NCBI GenBank assembly: GCA_027596075.1
Contig: JADGJC010000602.1
Location: 1 to 15,061, forward strand
DNA length: 15,061 nucleotides
Source: Rhizophlyctis rosea
Taxonomy: Eukaryota > Chytridiomycota > Chytridiomycetes > Rhizophlyctidales > Rhizophlyctidaceae
Reading direction: 5' to 3'
Shown in pieces: positions 7,117-13,786 of the stretch. A program made the position numbers and the translations under genes. Position 1 is the stretch's first letter; each line of letters starts with the position of its first letter. Under the pieces are notes generated by a model that was given only the letters and a program-made list of their open reading frames with translations, did no database searches and was not told where the DNA came from.

Positions 7117-7284
7117 ATGCCTCCCAAAAAATCTAAATCGAAAGAATCCCAAAAACACGTTCAGGTAACCCCAGTGCGCAGACGACATGGTCGCAAGGAC
7201 ATCGACCTGGTGGCCGTTTGGGAGAAGATTGGCTGCGCCACGTATAAACACAAATATCTACCAAAGATTCGCTTGAGATTCTGA
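7117..7284 (+). CDS. Small basic protein, 55 aa
   Basis: A short ATG frame of 55 codons. The protein begins MPPKKSKSKESQKH, has an arginine cluster (VRRRHGRKD) near residues 20-28, one WEKIGC segment, and ends in KIRLRF. It is strongly basic, so nucleic-acid binding or a virion core role is possible, but no family is recognised. It is supported by the start context (ACAACAAATG), a close tandem arrangement with the next gene (34 nt apart), and divergence from the integrase over an AT-rich spacer containing the palindrome TTAATATTAA (7090-7099). Confidence 0.5.
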   Translation: MPPKKSKSKESQKHVQVTPVRRRHGRKDIDLVAVWEKIGCATYKHKYLPKIRLRF

Positions 7285-7318
7285 AGTTTAATTCTTGGTA
7301 ATAGTAAAATCACAAATA

Positions 7319-7780
7319 ATGACAGAACAAGGAGCATCTATCGAACTATTGAATGTTCAGAATTTCGACCCTCTGGTCGCCAACATCAAAATAAAGTCAG
7401 GTATATTGGAACGTGGCCACTATATTCCAGAACTTGGCATCGTGACTGCCATCGAAGACAAGGATGAAAACAAAGATGTAAACAGTACAGTAGAAGATCC
7501 TTCCAAAGTGTACATTATTGCATGTCATGTCACGTCAGAGTCCTTTGCATTCCTGAACACAAATGTAATGAAGAGCCTCTTGGCAGTTTACGAATCGAAA
7601 ATTGCCAAATGGAAACAATGGTACGACAAAGCAGTCCAAAAGGGATCAAAGTTGACCTTTGAAGACGTCTATAGTGAAGAATTGGATAAGTATTTACTTA
7701 CAAAGGAGGAGACACTGCGTCGCCGCCAGGAGCAGATGGATCATTTGAAACGTCCACAGGAGTCCTGGGTGACTTCTTGA
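7319..7780 (+). CDS. Hypothetical protein, 153 aa
   Basis: The ATG at 7319 is chosen because upstream codons contain only a TTG. The N-terminal half has beta-like hydrophobic segments (SIELLNVQNF, VYIIACHVTS). The C-terminal half is helical and charged (SKIAKWKQWYDKAVQKG; KEETLRRRQEQMDHLKR). There is no cysteine motif, signal peptide or membrane segment, and no family is recognised. It lies 34 nt after the 55-aa gene, probably in the same transcript, and its last 83 nt overlap the 3' end of the opposing lysine-rich gene. Confidence 0.65.
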   Translation: MTEQGASIELLNVQNFDPLVANIKIKSGILERGHYIPELGIVTAIEDKDENKDVNSTVEDPSKVYIIACHVTSESFAFLNTNVMKSLLAVYESKIAKWKQWYDKAVQKGSKLTFEDVYSEELDKYLLTKEETLRRRQEQMDHLKRPQESWVTS

Positions 7781-8096
7781 CGACAGGCTTCTTCGCGGCA
7801 GCCTTCTTTTTTGGCTTCTCCTCTCTAGGGTTGATCTCGTTGTAAGCATCACCCAAAATGTCTTCGACGAATGACTTTTGGAGTTCCGAGATTACGGTAT
7901 CTTTAACACTTTGGGGAATTCTATGGTATGAATGGTCGGGCTTATTGGCGAGAGCGCCGATGGCTTTGTCAAGTTCATCCTGATTGTTGATGTCATAGAA
8001 TGTTCGCTTGTGAAGAGGCATTGGTGTCTTGAGATTTTGGATTGTGTTCAGTATTTCTTTAGAAAATTTGTGCATTGATTTTTCAGTTCGTTTCAT
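7698..8096 (-). CDS. Lysine/proline-tailed protein next to the ATPase
   Basis: A 132-aa protein. The ATG at 8096 overlaps the last 14 nt of the ATPase gene, which indicates coupled expression or at least shared transcription; upstream in-frame codons offer only a TTG. Residues 1-90 are mixed helical (for example FVEDILGDAYNEINPRE). The tail (about 91-132) is Lys/Ala/Pro-rich (KPKKKAAAKKPVVKKSPRTP), like histone H1 tails or viral core proteins, then acidic and Pro-rich. Its position after the packaging ATPase suggests a virion or genome-condensing role (inference). Its 3' end overlaps the plus-strand gene ending at 7780. Confidence 0.65.
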   Translation of the reverse strand: MKRTEKSMHKFSKEILNTIQNLKTPMPLHKRTFYDINNQDELDKAIGALANKPDHSYHRIPQSVKDTVISELQKSFVEDILGDAYNEINPREEKPKKKAAAKKPVVKKSPRTPVDVSNDPSAPGGDAVSPPL

Positions 8097-8790
8097 ACAC
8101 TTTGTCAAATCCGATCCAAAAATTTTTACCTGGTGGTTTGGTAAAATCTATAAAGACAAACGAGTATTGTTCTTTGGTATTGTCTTTGATGAACCTCTCC
8201 AATGAGTCCTCGTTCATCCGTGAAGTCGCAAGGTCGTTTGCGATCTTCTTTAAAGCACGTTTGTTGGTATCCCAGACACACCATTGGGTGCTGTTTGAGA
8301 TCTGCACGGATTCCATGTGTTGCAAAGACTGCACAGCAGTTATCAAATTTCCATTGTAATGTCTGAATGTTGTATAAAGGACGTTAATGTATTGGCGCAT
8401 CGACCGTCTGCGAAATTCATTTCCACTATCATCAATGATGAGAAGACATTGATTGTCTTTTGGGTGTCTTGGGTCGTATCTTGCTTTTTGGGCTTCGACG
8501 ATATTCTGCAACACTTCATTGTTGATGGTTTCAGAACCAAAGACATTATCATAACCCATGACCGCTTTCCATTTCGGATCTAAATGTAAAGTTGGTGACA
8601 GAATGACTATAAGATCCACCTGCTTTCTATACGCTCGAACCAAGTTGGTCAGCATCAGGGTTTTCCCACCCATACGACGTGACAAAAGCGTCCATGCCAC
8701 CGACCCGACTGCAGGAAGCGGATATTGCAGTTCCTTTGGACACTTTTTGGACTTCCAAGGTAAATTTTCTATCTTGAAATGTTCTGACAT
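8083..8790 (-). CDS. FtsK/HerA (A32-like) genome-packaging ATPase
   Basis: A 235-aa P-loop ATPase that would pump viral DNA into the capsid. The Walker A is SRRMGGKT (37-44, catalytic K43), where Ser replaces the usual first Gly. Walker B is CLLIIDDSG (D120, D121). A polar sensor strand follows (NLITAVQS, Q154), then STQWCVWDTNKRALKKI and a short C-terminal domain. Length and motif order fit the A32/FtsK-HerA ATPases of polintons, PLVs and virophages. It is divergent from the penton gene over a 50-bp spacer, a classic virion-block arrangement. The ATG at 8790 is 3 nt from the TTTGTTCAC element, giving this gene a very short leader if that element is its promoter. Confidence 0.9.
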   Translation of the reverse strand: MSEHFKIENLPWKSKKCPKELQYPLPAVGSVAWTLLSRRMGGKTLMLTNLVRAYRKQVDLIVILSPTLHLDPKWKAVMGYDNVFGSETINNEVLQNIVEAQKARYDPRHPKDNQCLLIIDDSGNEFRRRSMRQYINVLYTTFRHYNGNLITAVQSLQHMESVQISNSTQWCVWDTNKRALKKIANDLATSRMNEDSLERFIKDNTKEQYSFVFIDFTKPPGKNFWIGFDKVYETN

Positions 8791-8793
8791 TTA

Positions 8794-8802
8794 TTTGTTC
8801 AC
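8794..8802 (+). promoter_or_regulatory. TTTGTTCAC element, copy 2
   Basis: An exact 9-mer match in the ATPase/penton divergent spacer, ending 38 nt before the penton ATG. It shares orientation and spacing with the copy before the MCP. Confidence 0.45.
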
Positions 8803-8840
8803 GTTATTACAATACAGAGAAAAGAACATCAGCCCAAAGC

Positions 8841-9566
8841 ATGACATACGGCGTCTATTTTTTCGATTCCAGTCGCTATCCTAATACCGATAGCCCATTG
8901 TTTTTCACGCCAAGGAATCCGTACGTTTCACGATTCAAGATCCACAGTTGTACAATCCCAAATACATTCTACACTACGGGACCCCAGAATAACATGATAG
9001 CCATTCGTGAGGATGGCAACGTGAGATATGTGACGATCCCCCAAGCTAACTATAATGCCGCAACATACCCCTCTGCGCTTCAGACCGCGTTGGGCAGCGT
9101 ATATAAAGTCACATATGATGAGATCCAAAGGAATTTGTTGATTGAAAACAACAATGTCAACTTCAGCATCCTTGGATTCGATGGCGGAACGAGCGCCTTC
9201 CAAGCCCTCGGAAAAAAGCGAGAGGGTGAAAGTGCATCAGGACATACATGGCAGAGTGACGGAGTAAGTGACTTTGAGGGCACGAACAGTTTATTGTTGG
9301 TTTCTTCTGAACTCATCACACAAGATGTCATATTGGCGGGAAACGATGGAATTTCTTGTTTGGCGTTGATTCCGATCGATCAACAAAGCGGTACGGTAAT
9401 GAAATGGGAGAATCCGGGTGACTATGTCCAATCCGGTCACAATCTTTCATATGTGCGTTTCAGGTGGTTGGATAGCGTCACTTTGAACGAAGTTAGTTTC
9501 CGTGGTGCGCCTTTTACCATCCAATTGGGCATTTTGAGTGACGACGACGACGTTGTAACATACTGA
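8841..9566 (+). CDS. Penton (minor capsid) protein, single jelly roll
   Basis: A 241-aa protein that is beta-rich throughout. The N-terminal part has the pattern seen in polinton/PLV penton proteins: a strand followed by IPNTFYTTGPQNNMIAI, then a segment like VTIPQANYNAATYPSALQTAL, then a NFSILGFDGG motif where the family commonly has LLGF. The second half (SSELITQDVILAG; FRWLDSVTLNEVSFRG; FTIQLGIL) gives the remaining strands. It would form pentamers at capsid vertices. The position between the ATPase and the MCP supports the call. The protein ends in an acidic DDDDVVTY. Assignment rests on motif character, order and size. Confidence 0.8.
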   Translation: MTYGVYFFDSSRYPNTDSPLFFTPRNPYVSRFKIHSCTIPNTFYTTGPQNNMIAIREDGNVRYVTIPQANYNAATYPSALQTALGSVYKVTYDEIQRNLLIENNNVNFSILGFDGGTSAFQALGKKREGESASGHTWQSDGVSDFEGTNSLLLVSSELITQDVILAGNDGISCLALIPIDQQSGTVMKWENPGDYVQSGHNLSYVRFRWLDSVTLNEVSFRGAPFTIQLGILSDDDDVVTY

Positions 9567-9630
9567 TGGTTGCCTCAATGAAGCATTGTGGTTGCCAAAT
9601 ATTTTTTCTATGTCGTTTTGTAAAGCAACA

Positions 9631-10173
9631 ATGAGTGACATAGAGGAAACCCCTGTTGAAACCCAGCAACCTGAAGTTAAAGATGAACCAAAAAAGACGA
9701 AACGAGGGGTTATGACCGACAAAAAATTGGAAAATTTAGAGAAGGCGCGTGCAGCAAGAAAAGCAAATTTGAATACCAAAAAGTATAGTCAAGAAAAACG
9801 TACTGCGGCTGAAATGAGAGCAGAAGAAGAGATTCAAAGACGTGCTGCTGAATTGGCAGAAAAAAAGGCTTTAGAAATCATCGAACGCCGAAAACAGGAG
9901 GAAGAGTTGGCAGAATATCGCGCATGGAAAAAAGCCCAAGAGGAACAGAACGAAGACAAACCAAAAAAGAACACTGCCAAAAATTCTGCCACAAAAAATC
10001 AGGATGAAGCAGCACCTGCGAAAAAACAAGCAACACCCAAACAACCCGCCAAAAAACGGACACCCAAGAAAAAACAAGTAGAGTCCGATTCAGATGATGA
10101 TGACCAAGGTTACCAAAATTATCAACCTTATCCGCCTCAAAGTCACGATTGGCTCTCCAGTGTTTTAGACTGA
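9631..10173 (+). CDS. Lys/Glu-rich coiled-coil protein between penton and MCP
   Basis: A 180-aa protein from the ATG at 9631; an in-frame ATG at 9610 would add 7 residues, and the longer frame has only a TTG. Residues 1-35 are acidic then basic. About 35-110 form a charged helix or coiled coil (AEEEIQRRAAELAEKKALEI). Residues 110-155 are Lys/Pro/Ala-rich (KKQATPKQPAKKRTPKKK). Then come SDSDDDD, a Tyr/Pro/Gln stretch and a C-terminal SHDWLSSVLD that looks like a docking peptide. No family is recognised. The composition and location suggest a scaffold or internal virion protein that contacts both DNA and capsid (inference). Confidence 0.7.
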   Translation: MSDIEETPVETQQPEVKDEPKKTKRGVMTDKKLENLEKARAARKANLNTKKYSQEKRTAAEMRAEEEIQRRAAELAEKKALEIIERRKQEEELAEYRAWKKAQEEQNEDKPKKNTAKNSATKNQDEAAPAKKQATPKQPAKKRTPKKKQVESDSDDDDQGYQNYQPYPPQSHDWLSSVLD

Positions 10174-10181
10174 TTCTTTTT

Positions 10182-10190
10182 TTTGTTCAC
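10182..10190 (+). promoter_or_regulatory. TTTGTTCAC element, copy 3
   Basis: An exact copy, within TTTGTTCACAAC, preceded by a T-run and ending 34 nt before the MCP ATG. Related TTTGTTTAC copies at 11548-11556 and 11592-11600 lie after the MCP and have no obvious start codon at that spacing. Confidence 0.5.
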
Positions 10191-10224
10191 AACATAGCAT
10201 ACACACCATAGCAATCTCCATTCA

Positions 10225-11451
10225 ATGACTTCTCAAATTCTGTCTTACCGTTATCCTTACACCAACCCCAGTGTTACGGGTCAACAAGAGGTTTGGACAA
10301 CGATCACGCCAAGTAATTCGTCAACGCAAACTTCCTACACTTCCTTGGGAAACAGCAACGTTCTTTTTCAATTGGCATCAAACTCAAGTTTTTTGAGGAC
10401 TCACCAATGTTACCTTTCGTTCACCATCACGCCACGTGCGGCAGACGGTAGTGTGGTCACTGGGGCGAATGCAGTGTCCAGTCTACAGGGCTGTAGTCGT
10501 GCCTTCAATCGACTGACCATCAGGGCAGGTAGCCAAGTCTTGGAGTCGATCGAGTATGATGACGTCATCGCTCTCTATTATTCGACAATGAGCGAACCAA
10601 AGAAGAAGTGGTTCAAGAGACACGAATCTTTTGGCGACACTGCCGCATTCACGAACGGGCCCAGGACATTTGCGATGACAATCTTTTCGAGTTTGTTCAG
10701 CAATCCGCAGGCACTGCCTTTGCCAGTCTTCTCCGGTGGCCTACAGTTGGACTTCCAAGTAGCGCCGGTGGAGAATTTATTCACCAACAGTGCCGTGGCT
10801 TCCTTCACAATCGAGAACCCCGTGCTCAAGTGTTGTATGATTACACCAGATCCATCTTTTACCTTGGCGATTTCGAGTGCCGTCCTCGGGTCAAACAGGA
10901 GTCTTTGGTTGCCGATGAATGAGATCAGGACGTTCAAATCTCCCGGAAATGGCAGTACAAACCTCTTGGTGACCGCTGCCGTGGGGTCATATTCCTTCAT
11001 CGATTCGGTCACTTGCTGCATGTACGACGTAAGTGCTTACAATAACAGAACCAATGATAAATACAAACGGTACTTTGGCGTGAACGATCTCAAATCGTGG
11101 TCGATAGAAGTTGCTGGAATCACCAATCCAAACACGAGGAGATTCACTGGCGGGATGGAAACCACGCTCGTTTACTTTTTGTCTGCGTGCGGCAATATTG
11201 CGGAATTGGATGACTTCAACCTTTCAGACGACTACGAAAACGGCTTTTGGCAGTGCGGTCTGAATTTCCAGTCGAGTGGGGAGCAATTTGGCAGCGGGGA
11301 TTCTACAATCGGTGCTGCTTCGACAAATGTTGTGGTTGATACTACATTCAACAATGCGATCCCAAGTAATGTGATAGTTTACACCCTCGTGTCCTGCTCT
11401 GTCTTGTTGGAAGTTACTGGTTCACTCGTGAACCTTTGGAGGGTCTATTAG
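10225..11451 (+). CDS. Major capsid protein, double jelly roll
   Basis: A 408-aa beta-rich protein in the position and size range expected for the PLV MCP. Early strands (NVLFQLASNSSFLRTHQCYLSF) lead to CSRAFNRLTIRAGSQVLESI and EYDDVIALYYSTM, the pattern common near the first jelly roll of polinton-type MCPs (hydrophobic strand, Gly, then 'leu-glu-x-ile' and a Tyr-rich helix). A second set of strands runs from about residue 230 (WLPMNEIRTF; YSFIDSVTCCMYDV; ETTLVYFLSACGNI) to the end. It would form trimeric hexon-like capsomers. No signal peptide or membrane segment is seen. The gene follows the coiled-coil gene and has a TTTGTTCAC element 34 nt upstream. Confidence 0.85.
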   Translation: MTSQILSYRYPYTNPSVTGQQEVWTTITPSNSSTQTSYTSLGNSNVLFQLASNSSFLRTHQCYLSFTITPRAADGSVVTGANAVSSLQGCSRAFNRLTIRAGSQVLESIEYDDVIALYYSTMSEPKKKWFKRHESFGDTAAFTNGPRTFAMTIFSSLFSNPQALPLPVFSGGLQLDFQVAPVENLFTNSAVASFTIENPVLKCCMITPDPSFTLAISSAVLGSNRSLWLPMNEIRTFKSPGNGSTNLLVTAAVGSYSFIDSVTCCMYDVSAYNNRTNDKYKRYFGVNDLKSWSIEVAGITNPNTRRFTGGMETTLVYFLSACGNIAELDDFNLSDDYENGFWQCGLNFQSSGEQFGSGDSTIGAASTNVVVDTTFNNAIPSNVIVYTLVSCSVLLEVTGSLVNLWRVY

Positions 11452-11609
11452 GAAGACTAGTCCTCCTTAAACCCCCTTTCAATCGGATCTATAAAATTGT
11501 CTTTTTTTATCACATTCATCCAACATGAACGTGTGAAAAACAAGTCTTTTGTTTACATTCTAGACTTTTCCAAAAGTGGAAATTGAATTGCTTTGTTTAC
11601 AACCAGTTC

Positions 11610-11634
11610 TAAAGGCAGGCTCTGTCTGCCTTTA
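11610..11634. terminator. Hairpin downstream of convergent MCP and minus-strand gene
   Basis: TAAAGGCAG, a 7-nt loop GCTCTGT and CTGCCTTTA form a perfect 9-bp stem. It ends 1 nt before the stop of the minus-strand gene at 11636 and 159 nt after the MCP stop. Its place between convergent genes fits a transcript 3'-end signal. Its sequence is unrelated to the 22-bp hairpins. A partly palindromic GGAAGACTAGTCCTCC also overlaps the MCP stop (11451-11466). Confidence 0.5.
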
Positions 11635-11635
11635 T

Positions 11636-11926
11636 TTAGACCGCCGCATGAACCCTGTTAATGGTATTGGTCGTATCTTCTAAACGTTTGATTCCAACAT
11701 CTGCGAGATTGCTTAACGTCTTTAATCGTCCTCTCATCTTTTCTGATACATCAGGATCTTTGGATATTTCTTCAGTTGCCGCAGTGATGAACTTGTGACC
11801 TTTTCGAGCATTGGGAATGACTGTGTTGTTCAAATAGGCTACCCCAGTTTTGACATGGTTTCGTACAGTGCCAAAAAAGTTGTTTGCCCTATGAGCCGTT
11901 TTACGCATGAATTGTCCAAAGGGCAT
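11636..11926 (-). CDS. Small helical basic protein, 96 aa
   Basis: A 96-aa protein. The N-terminus MPFGQFMRKTAHRANNFFG is amphipathic and basic with paired Phe. A central INxARKGHKFI-like segment (VIPNARKGHKFITAATEEI) precedes a helical C-terminal half (KMRGRLKTLSNLADVGIKRL). It is reminiscent in character of small virion proteins of PLVs that have a membrane-active or capsid-lining helix, but no named family can be assigned. It is convergent with the MCP, with a 9-bp hairpin directly after its stop. Start ATG at 11926. Confidence 0.65.
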   Translation of the reverse strand: MPFGQFMRKTAHRANNFFGTVRNHVKTGVAYLNNTVIPNARKGHKFITAATEEISKDPDVSEKMRGRLKTLSNLADVGIKRLEDTTNTINRVHAAV

Positions 11927-12021
11927 TTGGGATGGATGTCTAGAGGTGCTAACTGTTGTATATTAGACTAACCCGAAAAAATTACAAGTCCCATAAGTAA
12001 TATCAACCAGAGCCAAAAAAG

Positions 12022-12708
12022 ATGAGCAAGACATCAGGATATCTCATCCCTGTAGTTCCCAATAACACCAGTCAGGTTTCGGGTGGGGTTAAGAAAACCA
12101 AGAATGCCAAACTACCGGCAGATTTGAGGCCGCGCATGGCTGTCCCAATGTCTCAATATCCGATGACCACGGCAGCACCCAAAGTATCAGTAGCAAGTCA
12201 GTGGGCGGCCGACTTTTACCGAACAGAGAAAAGGATGCAGATGGAAGACGAACATGCAGAGGCCATCGCCAACATGACGGGGAGCAAATCAGCCTCACAA
12301 TTGGCAGTCAGGAATGTTTTTGTTACCAACGTCCCAAATACAGAACAAATCAAAAAGACAGGACTCAACGCAGAATTGCCGCACAATCCAACACCTAACA
12401 ACCCCCCACCGAAAGATACTGCCAGACCACCTGGCATACCATTGGATATAAAACCCATTTCCGGCAAACGAAAAGGTGATAAAGACCATGGAGGGAGCAA
12501 CAAGCGCCAAAATGTGGCTTCATTGAACCCATTGACAAACCAAATCAGTCCAACGGATACAACAAATATTCAAAAAATGGGGAATGATGCCACCGGTGAA
12601 TCCAAAATGCCTGGTGCGTACCCAGGCGATGTTCCAGATTTCAGAGGTACTAACATTGGCAGATCTCTCATACCGACCGTCCTGACTGCGCCAGCTGAAT
12701 TGGGTTGA
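12022..12708 (+). CDS. Basic low-complexity protein, N-terminal part before in-frame TGA
   Basis: 228 codons from an ATG to a TGA. The protein is Pro/Asn/Lys-rich and largely disordered in appearance, with one helical segment (SQWAADFYRTEKRMQMEDEH, about 58-77). It contains PISGKRKGDKDHGGSNKRQ near residues 150-168, the same GKRK...K/R motif that is repeated in the downstream part. The reading frame stays open after the TGA for 337 more codons, so this is probably the first part of one longer gene. A role in the particle or nucleus is inferred from the NLS-like motifs and location; no family is recognised. Confidence 0.6.
   Translation: MSKTSGYLIPVVPNNTSQVSGGVKKTKNAKLPADLRPRMAVPMSQYPMTTAAPKVSVASQWAADFYRTEKRMQMEDEHAEAIANMTGSKSASQLAVRNVFVTNVPNTEQIKKTGLNAELPHNPTPNNPPPKDTARPPGIPLDIKPISGKRKGDKDHGGSNKRQNVASLNPLTNQISPTDTTNIQKMGNDATGESKMPGAYPGDVPDFRGTNIGRSLIPTVLTAPAELG
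12706..12708 (+). other. In-frame TGA splitting the NLS-repeat gene
   Basis: The codon after GGT is TGA, followed by TCC. The same frame is open on both sides (12022 to 13719). TGA ends other genes here (for example at 9564 and 10171), so a reassigned code is unlikely. Options are a nonsense mutation, sequencing error, or stop-codon readthrough. Confidence 0.85.
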
Positions 12709-13722
12709 TCCCATGCGGCAGCCAATGGAGTCAATCTGCATCCTGATAAAAAAGAAAAGGGCGTCGCCAGACACTTGGATAGCAAACCAACAGCAGGAAG
12801 TGTCATCACGAAAGACCTCCAATCGATTTTATCGCCTCAAAGTGAAACGGAAGAATACAAGGCTTGGGCTAAACATTGGTTACCAAGAATGCAGAAAGGC
12901 GAAAGTCCTCCACCTGCGCCGCAAAAGTATCACACCCCAATGGCAGCCAAGGATGCATCGATTCACTACAATGCGGATTTGATACATCCCAAGAAATCGC
13001 CAACGGTCAAAACAGAAGTCATCAGTCCGTTGGAGGGTTTACCCACTGGTGGTAAAGTTATTGGCAGTTCGCCACTCATGTGGTCGACGGGTCCTGCATT
13101 GGGAAAACGTAAGAGAGAAGATGTTACAGATAGTTCCAATAAAAAACACAAAGAACTTTCATTGATGGATACAATCATGGACAGCGGTGAAAGGATACGA
13201 CAGAGACATCGTGACTACTTACTTGAACGACTGCCATCTGTTTTGGGTAAAAGAAAAGATGCTGGTATCATCTACACCGGTAAACCCAACAAGAAACAAG
13301 CGACGCAGCCGGCACAACATGATATGATGACCAGTGTTTTGGGTAAACGGAAGGATGTTTTCGAAAACAGTGTTGTCATGCCAAAAAGACCAAGGTTGGA
13401 CGGCAATCCGTTTGCACCTATTGCACCAGTCTTGGGCAAAAGGAAGGATGGATTCGAACATAGTGTAGTCATGCCGAAAAGACCTAGGGTAGGTGAAAGT
13501 CCGTTTGAGCCAATTGCACCAGTCACTGGGAAGCGCAAAGATCCATATGAACATTCATACAACGTAGCCAAAAGACCTAGATTGGATGTCCCAATAGTCA
13601 ATCCGTTGAATCAAATCCTCCAAGCAGACCCCATAGCAAGAAGACATGCAACAATACAAAGAGTAGCACCGATCGCGAGTAGGACGAGATCAAAGACACG
13701 TGCCAAGAAGGGTAAGAAATGA
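12709..13722 (+). CDS. Basic NLS-repeat protein, in-frame continuation after TGA
   Basis: 337 codons in the same frame as the preceding gene. The first in-frame ATG is only at 12889, so as an independent gene it would lose about 60 coding-like codons. The body has at least five [VA]xGKRK motifs, three of them in tandem 31-residue repeats (13336-13593) each also holding a KRPR cluster, so each repeat resembles a bipartite nuclear localisation signal. The C-terminus is basic (RTRSKTRAKKGKK). This points to nuclear targeting and DNA binding, perhaps a core protein; this is inference. It ends 55 nt before the fibre-like gene. Confidence 0.6.
   Translation, partial: SHAAANGVNLHPDKKEKGVARHLDSKPTAGSVITKDLQSILSPQSETEEYKAWAKHWLPRMQKGESPPPAPQKYHTPMAAKDASIHYNADLIHPKKSPTVKTEVISPLEGLPTGGKVIGSSPLMWSTGPALGKRKREDVTDSSNKKHKELSLMDTIMDSGERIRQRHRDYLLERLPSVLGKRKDAGIIYTGKPNKKQATQPAQHDMMTSVLGKRKDVFENSVVMPKRPRLDGNPFAPIAPVLGKRKDGFEHSVVMPKRPRVGESPFEPIAPVTGKRKDPYEHSYNVAKRPRLDVPIVNPLNQILQADPIARRHATIQRVAPIASRTRSKTRAKKGKK
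13336..13593 (+). repeat. 93-bp tandem coding repeat (GKRK...PKRPR)
   Basis: Two full 93-bp units (13336-13428 and 13429-13521) and a third, partial unit (13522-13593). Each encodes V-x-GKRKD, about eight residues, then PKRPR or AKRPR and, in the first two, a NPF/SPF...PIAP linker. The units differ at many third positions, so the duplication is old and the protein is under selection. Degenerate GKRK copies precede at about 13105 and 13240. Confidence 0.9.
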
Positions 13723-13749
13723 ACAAACCAACAACGAGAGTCTAAATGT

Positions 13750-13786
13750 TTTCATCATATATTTTCAACGATAATACATGATGAAA
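13750..13786 (+). promoter_or_regulatory. Inverted repeat covering the fibre-gene start
   Basis: TTTCATCAT (13750-13758) is the exact complement of ATGATGAAA (13778-13786), which contains both candidate ATG codons. The 19-nt loop is AT-rich. A leader starting upstream could fold over the start codon. It could equally be chance in a low-complexity sequence. Confidence 0.35.

Noticed and set aside
10578..11021. Minus-strand frame of 147 codons inside the MCP
   Set aside because: It lies wholly antisense to the MCP, has no recognisable features and no leader.
11548..11600. TTTGTTTAC copies as further promoter elements
   Set aside because: They differ by one base from TTTGTTCAC, and no start codon lies at the 34-38 nt spacing in either direction.
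12713..12982. ATG frame of 89 codons just after the in-frame TGA, considered as a separate gene or frameshift product
   Set aside because: Its composition is unlike the neighbours and it lacks the GKRK motif, while the frame continuing straight through the TGA carries it.
13219..13601. Minus-strand frames across the NLS repeats
   Set aside because: Their periodicity is only the complement of the plus-strand 93-bp repeat.
12775..13722. Independent gene starting at 12775
   Set aside because: The codon there is TTG, and coding-like sequence continues upstream to the TGA, so this start is an artefact.
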